Below the pieces are notes generated by a model. It saw only the letters and a list, made by a program, of their open reading frames with translations, was not told the DNA's origin and did no database searches. From NCBI RefSeq assembly GCF_003945385.1, contig NZ_AP018920.1, positions 1,240,001 to 1,304,000 of the forward strand: 64,000 bases of DNA, given 5' to 3'. Made by a program: the position numbers and the translations under genes. Positions 58,868-64,000 of the stretch are shown here, piece after piece (position 1 is the first letter of the stretch; every line of letters begins with the position of its first letter). Source of the stretch: Pseudonocardia autotrophica. Lineage in GTDB: Bacteria > Actinomycetota > Actinomycetes > Mycobacteriales > Pseudonocardiaceae.

Positions 58868-59641
58868 ATGGTGCACCGATGGGCGGACAGGGTCCGTGAT
58901 CTGCTGGAGGTGCAGAGGGTGCGGGTTCCGGCGACGAGCTACGTCGGTCGATGGCCGCGCACTGGTGTCCTGACGGTGACCCCGGATGAAGTGGCCTTCG
59001 AGCCGAACGCGGCCGAGAAGCGGCTTCACGCCGACGTCTTCTCGGTCCCGGCACGCGACGTCCGGTCGGTAGCGGTCGAGCGCCGGAGCGCGCGTAGACC
59101 GACGACGTGGGGCAGCTATCGCGTGCTGTGCATCGAGGCGCAGGGGCGCGAGGATCCGCTGAGGGTCGGCATCAATCACGGTAGGCAGGTGGCTCCGCTG
59201 GTGACGGCGATCGTCGCTGGGACCGCGGACGATCGGGCAGTGCGTCGGATGGAGCGGAAGGTGCGGCAGCAGTTCCCGACCGTGTCGCTGTGGGGCCAGG
59301 GCGTTCGCGATGTCGCTGCTTATTCTGGCCCAGCTCGGCCCGGCGCTGCTGTGGGGCGACGCACCGCTCGACGCCGGCCGAATCAGCCTGAGCATCATGA
59401 TCGCGCTCGTGATGAGCGTCTATCTGGGCGTGCTCATCTACAGGGGTGTTCAGCGGTCGTCTGCGTGATCGTCGGAAGGGAAGATCCCGTCCATCGCGAT
59501 GGCGCCGTGTTCCAGTACCGGGCGGAGCTGCTGTCGGTAGACAGCCTCGGTGACGGCCGTGCCGCTGTGGCCGACCAGCCGAGAGATGTGCTCCAGCGGC
59601 ACTCCGGAATCGGAGAGCAGCGAGACGAAGCTGTGGCGTAG
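58868..59641 (+). CDS. Orphan protein with GRAM/PH-like domain; C-terminus doubtful
   Basis: Residues 1-145 look like a real protein: a helix (HRWADRVRDLLEVQRVRV), then GVLTVTPDEVAFEPNAAEKRLHADVFSVPARDVRSVAVERR...YRVLCIEAQGREDPLRVGI, a strand pattern like GRAM/PH domains. After about residue 147 the frame runs antisense into the integrase for 190 bp and looks like a shadow. In another frame the DNA from 59310 to 59468 encodes MSLLILAQLGPALLWG... with a second hydrophobic helix (IMIALVMSVYLGVLIYR). One missing or extra base near 59300 would join the domain to these helices, so the gene may be frameshifted. A run of ten C lies 9 nt upstream of the ATG. Function unknown. Confidence 0.5.
   Translation: MVHRWADRVRDLLEVQRVRVPATSYVGRWPRTGVLTVTPDEVAFEPNAAEKRLHADVFSVPARDVRSVAVERRSARRPTTWGSYRVLCIEAQGREDPLRVGINHGRQVAPLVTAIVAGTADDRAVRRMERKVRQQFPTVSLWGQGVRDVAAYSGPARPGAAVGRRTARRRPNQPEHHDRARDERLSGRAHLQGCSAVVCVIVGREDPVHRDGAVFQYRAELLSVDSLGDGRAAVADQPRDVLQRHSGIGEQRDEAVA
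59310..59468 (+). CDS. Possible two-helix membrane tail or small protein
   Basis: A 52-residue frame from ATG 59310 with two hydrophobic segments (LLILAQLGPALLWG and ISLSIMIALVMSVYLGVLIY) and a basic end. It overlaps the preceding ORF in a different frame and the integrase 3' end by 19 bp (convergent). It is either the displaced C-terminus of the GRAM-like protein or a separate small membrane protein. Confidence 0.4.
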   Translation: MSLLILAQLGPALLWGDAPLDAGRISLSIMIALVMSVYLGVLIYRGVQRSSA

Positions 59642-60601
59642 CTCGCGTGGCGTCCACTCGGCCGCATCGAGGCCTGCGTCAGCGGCGACGCGTCGGAACG
59701 ACCGGCGGACGTTGTGCGCGTCCAACTCCGTGCCGTTGCGGGAGGCGAACACGAGATCGGCCTGCCCCGTGGAGACCTCCGGCCGTTCGGCGTGTGCAGC
59801 GAGCGCGCGGACTGCCCGGGACGGCACCGCCAGACGACGTCGGGACCTGCGGGTCTTGGTGTCGCCGTCCATGCGTACTGAGCGCAGAACGGAGATCGAC
59901 GGCGGCACCGGTGGATCCTCATCAGGTGACCCGACCAGGTCGACATCCTCCCAACGCAGCGCGCGCAGCTCCTCCGTCCGTGCTCCGGTGAGCAGCGACA
60001 GCACGACATAGGCGCGCATTGAGCTGGCCTCCGCGGCCCTGAGCAGCTTCTCGGCCTGGGTGAAGGTCAGCGACTTGGACCGTCGTCCCTCGCGCCCGGT
60101 CGGGACCGAGCACAGCTCGACGACATTGCGCATGACCTTGTCCCGGGCCATCGCGTGACGGACGGCCCGGTTCAGCAACGAGTGCATCAACCGGAGGGTC
60201 CGAGTGCTGACGACCCGGGATTCGGCACGAAGCCAACGATCGACGTCATCAGCCGTCAGATCGCGCAGCTTGCGGGCGCCGAGCTGGCTGACAATATGCT
60301 TGTTCGCGATCGTCGTGTAGTTCGAGAGGGTCGCGGGGGAGCGACCTGTGAGCCCGTAGGCGATCCAGTCGCGTACGGCGTCGGCCACGGTGTACTTGCC
60401 GGCAGGGACAACAGTGCCGTTCTCCTGGTCACGCAGAATCTCGCGCAGCTTCGCCTTGGCGGCGGTCTTGGTGGTGCCGCTGGCTTTGCGCGTGATCCGC
60501 TTGCCCCGCCCGTCGAACCCGAGTGTGGCGGTGGCGATCCAGCGCTGGCGGGACTCGTCCCAGTGCAGTCCCCCCTCTCCGCGGCTTCTCCGGGCGGTCA
60601 T
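59450..60601 (-). CDS. Tyrosine recombinase (site-specific integrase)
   Basis: A 383-residue phage-type integrase. The N-terminal arm-binding part is RGEGGLHWDESRQRWIATATLGFDGRGKRITRKASGTTKTAAKAKLREI (AP2-like), followed by a SAM-like core-binding domain (VADAVRDWIAYGLTGRSPATLSNYTTIANKHIVSQLG). Catalytic residues are visible: Arg in LLTGARTEELRALRWEDVDL, His and Arg in TPRELRHSFVSLLSDSGV, LVGHSG, and the Tyr in TEAVYRQQLRPVLEHG. It should insert and excise the element at the tRNA-Ala site. The ATG overlaps the stop of the excisionase remnant by 4 nt. Confidence 0.94.
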   Translation of the reverse strand: MTARRSRGEGGLHWDESRQRWIATATLGFDGRGKRITRKASGTTKTAAKAKLREILRDQENGTVVPAGKYTVADAVRDWIAYGLTGRSPATLSNYTTIANKHIVSQLGARKLRDLTADDVDRWLRAESRVVSTRTLRLMHSLLNRAVRHAMARDKVMRNVVELCSVPTGREGRRSKSLTFTQAEKLLRAAEASSMRAYVVLSLLTGARTEELRALRWEDVDLVGSPDEDPPVPPSISVLRSVRMDGDTKTRRSRRRLAVPSRAVRALAAHAERPEVSTGQADLVFASRNGTELDAHNVRRSFRRVAADAGLDAAEWTPRELRHSFVSLLSDSGVPLEHISRLVGHSGTAVTEAVYRQQLRPVLEHGAIAMDGIFPSDDHADDR

Positions 60602-60756
60602 GACGCGGCTTGGAAGTGGTCGGCGTCAGCGGCTTCGCGCTCCAGGAGAGCGACGTACTCGGCGATCGCCGACCTCGGGATGAGCCGGGTGCGCCCCACA
60701 CGGACCGACCGGAGGCGGCCGCTGCGGAGCTGCTCGTAGATCACGCTGCGGCTTAG
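60598..60756 (-). pseudogene. Truncated excisionase (helix-turn-helix), 5' end cut by an IS
   Basis: Fifty-two codons remain: LSRSVIYEQLRSGRLRSVRVGRTRLIPRSAIAEYV and a charged tail. This is the second half of a MerR-like/HTH_17 excisionase; the recognition helix (SRSVIYEQL) is kept but the first helix and the start codon are missing. The break is exactly at the TTAG target of the first IS701-family element. Its stop overlaps the integrase ATG, the standard xis-int coupling. Confidence 0.85.
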
Positions 60757-62167
60757 TACTCCAGCCGCAGTTTGTTATCTGATCCGTCTTCGTCGGTAGT
60801 GGCTTTCGCGGGCTCGGTGTTGGTGACGGCGGCGCCAGATCGACCAGGCCCAGCCCACGGCCCGGGCGGGGGTGTGGATCAGGGGCGCCAGGAGACGTCG
60901 GAGTTCGGCGAGGGTGAGCGGGATGAGCCCGTTACCAGGTCTTTTGGGGCGATCGCCGCGGTGACCGAGAGGTAGGCGTGGGCGAGCATGACCAGGGTGA
61001 TGTGGCGGTACCAGGCGTCGTAGCGGCGGACCTGGTACTGGTCGAGCCCGACCTCGTTCTTCGCGGTCTGGAAGCACTCCTCGATCGCCCAGCGGGCGCC
61101 GGCGACCCGGATGAGGTCGTCGTCGGTGGTGCCGGGCGGGCCGGCGCACAGGTAGTAGGCCAACTCCGGCTCCATACCGGACTCGAGTTGGGTGTCGGTG
61201 AGGATCTGGCGCCGGACCAAGAGCCAGCGTCCCCACCCAGCGGGCGCATCCGGGGGCGGGTGCAGGCCGGCCACCGCCCAGTCATAGAGCCGCTCGCCCT
61301 TGGCTCCGGGCCCGGCAGAGCGGCGCTTCCACGCCTGCTCTGGGGCCCGTGCGACCAGGTCATCAGCACGTCGTGACCCGACCAACCCAGCGATGTCAGC
61401 TGTGAGGTCGGCACCGGGCGAGAGCGGGATGGACTGGCTACGCGGTACGGCAACGACATAGCCGATCCGGCGCTGCTCACACCAGGAACGGAACTTGCAG
61501 TCCTGTCCGTAGGCCTCGTCGGCGGCCACCCAGGACGCGGGGACACCGGCGTCGAGGGCTCGGGCGAGCATGCTCTTGGCCAGCGTCGCCTTGGTGGCGA
61601 ACTCGACCTCGTCGGGTACCGCCGCTTCCCGGCAGCGCTCGCGGTCACCGACCCAGGACTTCGGCAGATACAGCTCCCGGTCGATCAACGTGCGGCCTTT
61701 GCTCGTGGCATAGGCACAGAACACCCCGAGCTGGCAATTCTCCACCCGCCCGGCAGTGCCCGAGTACTGGCGCTGCACCCCTGCAGACTTCGTCCCCTTC
61801 TTCAGGAACCCGGTCTCATCGACGATCAGTACCCCGCCGGGCTCACCGAGACGCTCTGCGACGTAGTCGCGCAGGTCATCGCGCACCCCGTCGGTGTCCC
61901 AGGTCGCGGAGTTGAGCAGCCGCTGCATGCCGTCCGGGGTCGTGTCGCCGGCGACCTCGGCCAGCGTCCACCCGTTCTTCCCGGCCAACGGTGCGAGCAA
62001 CCCACGCACATACGCCCGTGCCCGCCGCCGCGGCTCGGGCCGGAAGAACCGGCCCGCCACCAACCCGAACAGCCCGTCCAGGCCACCGGCCCACGCCTCG
62101 AGATCCTCCTCTTCCTTCACAAGATCGAAGCCTAGCGCAACCAACATCACGAACTGCGGCTGGAGTA
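60757..62167 (-). mobile_element. IS701-family insertion sequence, copy A
   Basis: 1,411 bp with terminal inverted repeats whose first 16 bases match (TACTCCAGCCGCAGTT at 60757-60772 and reversed at 62152-62167). It is flanked on both sides by TTAG (60753-60756, 62168-62171), which fits the 4-bp YTAR target duplication of the IS701 family. It encodes one transposase on the minus strand. Confidence 0.93.
60775..62147 (-). CDS. IS701-family transposase A, C-terminus in the -1 frame
   Basis: A DDE transposase. Catalytic blocks are VLIVDETGFLKKG (first Asp), WVAADEAYGQDCKF (second Asp) and WAIEECFQTAKNEVGLDQYQVRRYDAWYRHITLVMLAHAYL (Glu). The zero frame from ATG 62147 ends at 60879 (422 aa) with an unrelated tail. 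The conserved family C-terminus (GLIPLTLAELRRLLAPLI ... WSIWRRRHQHRARESHYRRRR) is in the -1 frame and ends at 60775. The switch can occur at C CCA AAA (60948-60942), a canonical -1 slippery heptamer in phase with the zero frame; the fused product would be 457 aa. Either programmed frameshifting or an indel explains this. Confidence 0.85.
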
Positions 62168-62171
62168 TTAG

Positions 62172-63605
62172 TACTGCAACGGCGTTTCGACGTGTCGTGA
62201 GAGGCTGATCCGGGTTCGGCGGTGATGATCGCCGGGTGGTGGATCTTGCTGGATGGGTAGCGGCGTTGGACCAGGTCATCGCGTCGATCGGGCCGCGGTT
62301 CTTCCGTCGTGAGCCCCGCGCGCGGGCCGGGGCGTATGTGCGCGGCCTGCTGGCCGGGTTGGAGCGCAAGAACGGGTGGACTCTGGCCGAGCATGCGGGG
62401 GCGGTCTCGCCGGACGGGACGCAGCGGATGCTGCGCATCGCTGACTGGGACGTCGACGGGGTCCGCGACGACGTGCGCGACTACGTCCTCGACGCCCTCG
62501 GCGACCCCGCAAGTGAGGTGTTCGTGGTCGACGAGACCGGGTTCATCAAGAAGGGCCTGCGTTCGGCGGGAGTGCAACGCCAGTACACCGGTACCAGCGG
62601 CAAGGTCGACAACTGTCAGCTCGGGGTGTTCCTGGCCTATGCCAGCTCGAAGGGGCGGGCGTTGATCGACCGCGAGCTCTACCTGCCGACCTCGTGGACC
62701 GAGGACCGGGACCGCTGCGCCAGAGCTGACGTGCCCGATGAGGTCGGGTTCGCCACGAAGCCCCAGCTCGGGCTGGCGATGCTCGCCCGCGCCCACGCCT
62801 GCGGGGCCCTCACACCCCGCTCGTGGGTGACCGCCGACGAGATCTACGGACAGAATCCGACCTTCCGCACCTGGCTGGCCGACCGGGAGATTCCGTTCGT
62901 GCTGGCCACTCGCAACGACGACGTCCTGACCAGCCCGGACGGGCATCGCCGCCAGGCCAAGGTCCTCGCCACGATCGCCGGCGCCCGCGACCCCGACACC
63001 GGCCGCAGCGGGTGGGAACGGCGCCAGGTCGGCGCGGGTGCGCACGGAGAGCGGATCTATGACTGGACCACCGTCGCCCTCGACCCGGCCGGCCTGCCCC
63101 ACGGGTGGGGGCACTGGCTGCTCGTGCGCCGCCAGACCGAACCCGGGCAGGGCAAGACCACCCGGGAGCTGGCGTTCTACCGCTGCGCCGCCCCCGCGGC
63201 CACGCCGCTGCGCGAGCTGGTCCGCGTCGCCGGCGCACGCTGGGCGATCGAGGAATGCTTCCAGACCTCCAAGAACGAAGCAGGCCTCGACCACTACCAA
63301 GTCCGCTCCTACCGAGCCTGGTACGCCCACATCACACTGGCCATGCTCGCCGCCGCCTACCTGTCCGTCACCCGCGCACAGGAGGCCGAAAAGGGGGATC
63401 TCCAGCCGAGCGGACCGGGCTGATCCCGCTGAGCGGCAACGAGATACGGCGTCTGCTCGCCACCCTCATCCTCACCCCAGCCGCCTGCCTGGCCAGCACA
63501 CTCGCCTGGTCCACCTGGCGCCGACGACGCCAGCACCAGGCCCGGACCTGCCACTACCGCCGCCGCGGCCAACGCCCACCAGCCTGACAAAACGCCGTTG
63601 CAGTA
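62172..63605 (+). mobile_element. IS701-family insertion sequence, copy B
   Basis: 1,434 bp with 16 matching terminal bases (TACTGCAACGGCGTTT at 62172-62187, reversed at 63590-63605). Left flank is the TTAG shared with copy A; right flank is CTAG (63606-63609). Both are YTAR sites but they are not the same, so this is not a simple target duplication. It is a different element from copy A, not a second copy of the same one. Confidence 0.93.
62236..63587 (+). CDS. IS701-family transposase B, C-terminus in the -1 frame
   Basis: A DDE transposase related to transposase A. Catalytic blocks are VFVVDETGFIKKG, WVTADEIYGQNPTF and WAIEECFQTSKNEAGLDHYQVRSYRAWYAHITLAMLAAAYL. The zero frame from GTG 62236 stops at 63423 (395 aa). 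The conserved tail (GLIPLSGNEIRRLLATLI ... WSTWRRRRQHQARTCHYRRR) is in the -1 frame and ends at 63587. A AAG GGG at 63390-63396 is an in-phase X XXY YYZ heptamer; a slip there gives a 450-aa protein. GTG 62239 is an alternative start. Confidence 0.85.
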
Positions 63606-63900
63606 CTAGGAGTCAAGGCCAGGCGTTGCCGAACGAACGCAACGGAGACCAAAGCGGCCACGACGTTTTTGCAGCTCGGGACGGACAACGGCGGAGGACG
63701 CGCTCTAGCGAGCAGTGTCGTTCTTGGCTCGGGCGGTTAGTGGTCTTGCTCAGCGCTACGTGGACAAGGTCCTACGCTCAGCGTGGTGTCTAACTGAGTG
63801 ACGACCGACCGGCGGCTCGCCGGACGCCCACGGACGCCACCGGACTTCTGACCAGCCCGGACGCCGATATCCCTGCAAGTCGAGAGCGTTCTGCCGGTGC
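63606..63900. other. Non-coding remnant between the IS pair and attR
   Basis: About 295 bp with no supported gene on either strand. Base composition is slightly less GC-rich than the surrounding chromosome by eye. It is probably what is left of the element's right part. Confidence 0.6.
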
Positions 63901-63946
<46 letters not shown>

Positions 63947-63952
63947 GAATGT

Positions 63953-63985
63953 AAGGCCGGAACCAGATCGCTGGTTCCGGCCTTT
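63953..63985 (+). terminator. Hairpin terminator beyond attR
   Basis: AAGGCCGGAACCAG-ATCG-CTGGTTCCGGCCTT, then T. It lies 6 nt past the displaced tRNA fragment and is probably the original terminator of the tRNA-Ala gene before integration. Confidence 0.8.
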
Positions 63986-64000
63986 CCTGCTGCTGAGCAT

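Noticed and set aside
59310..59468. Certain call of a separate small membrane protein
   Set aside because: It may equally be the frameshifted end of the upstream ORF, so it is listed only with low confidence.
60753..63609. Composite transposon built from the two IS elements
   Set aside because: The two elements are different, lie directly side by side in opposite orientation and enclose no cargo.

Overview
The window is chromosomal DNA of a very high-GC actinomycete. The gene order 2Fe-2S/WhiB-type regulators, mycoredoxin, UvrD2, class F-type sortase, FtsEX-SmpB and many GTG starts point to Actinomycetota, and the overall look fits Pseudonocardiaceae (Pseudonocardia is my best guess; inference only). 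One block (K+ channel, NudC, mycoredoxin, UvrD2, WhiB7, AarF kinase, ThiF-like protein, zinc protease, PDZ Lon-like protease, UPF0182) keeps the order of mycobacterial Rv3200c to Rv3193c, but with extra genes inserted after the channel (split transketolase, exonuclease III, anchored protein plus sortase, ProA, two M16 peptidases).

Layout. 1-12 kb: potassium channel, split transketolase under a MerR-type promoter, exonuclease III, surface protein and sortase, proA, catalytic and non-catalytic M16 peptidases, nudC, mycoredoxin. 12-27 kb: uvrD2, whiB7 with an attenuator-like leader, a VOC/TetR divergent pair, AarF kinase, ThiF-like protein, metallopeptidases, UPF0182. 27-34 kb: duplicated initiator tRNA, a methyltransferase, acyltransferase, lytic transglycosylase, SoxR-like regulator, tyrosine phosphatase, quinone oxidoreductase. 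34-45.4 kb: a PIN/RHH toxin-antitoxin pair, two acyl-CoA dehydrogenases, PadR regulator, prfB, lipoprotein, ftsE-ftsX, smpB, an amidohydrolase, a saccharopine-dehydrogenase-like reductase and tmRNA. 45.4-58.6 kb: ferredoxin, VIT transporter, FeS photolyase, DUF222-HNH protein, MauE-like plus DsbA-like redox pair, YczE/MocR divergent pair, gluconokinase/GntR divergent pair, TrmB regulator and an S9 peptidase.

58.7-63.95 kb is a small integrated element. It is bounded by a 46-bp direct repeat of the 3' end of a tRNA-Ala(GGC) gene and holds a tyrosine integrase, a truncated excisionase and two adjacent IS701-family insertion sequences. It looks like the remnant of an actinomycete integrative element whose replication and transfer genes are gone.

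The most interesting signals are: (i) both IS701-type transposases carry their conserved C-terminus in the -1 frame directly after an X XXY YYZ slippery heptamer; (ii) two near-identical MerR-type promoters with 19-bp spacers in front of the transketolase pair and a distant quinone oxidoreductase; (iii) at least 18 genes whose start codon lies 6-8 nt after a TANNNT hexamer, the signature of leaderless transcripts; (iv) a whiB7 leader with an upstream ORF and a strong intrinsic terminator; and (v) repeated expansion of short tandem repeats just after stop codons and in one regulator's C-terminus.
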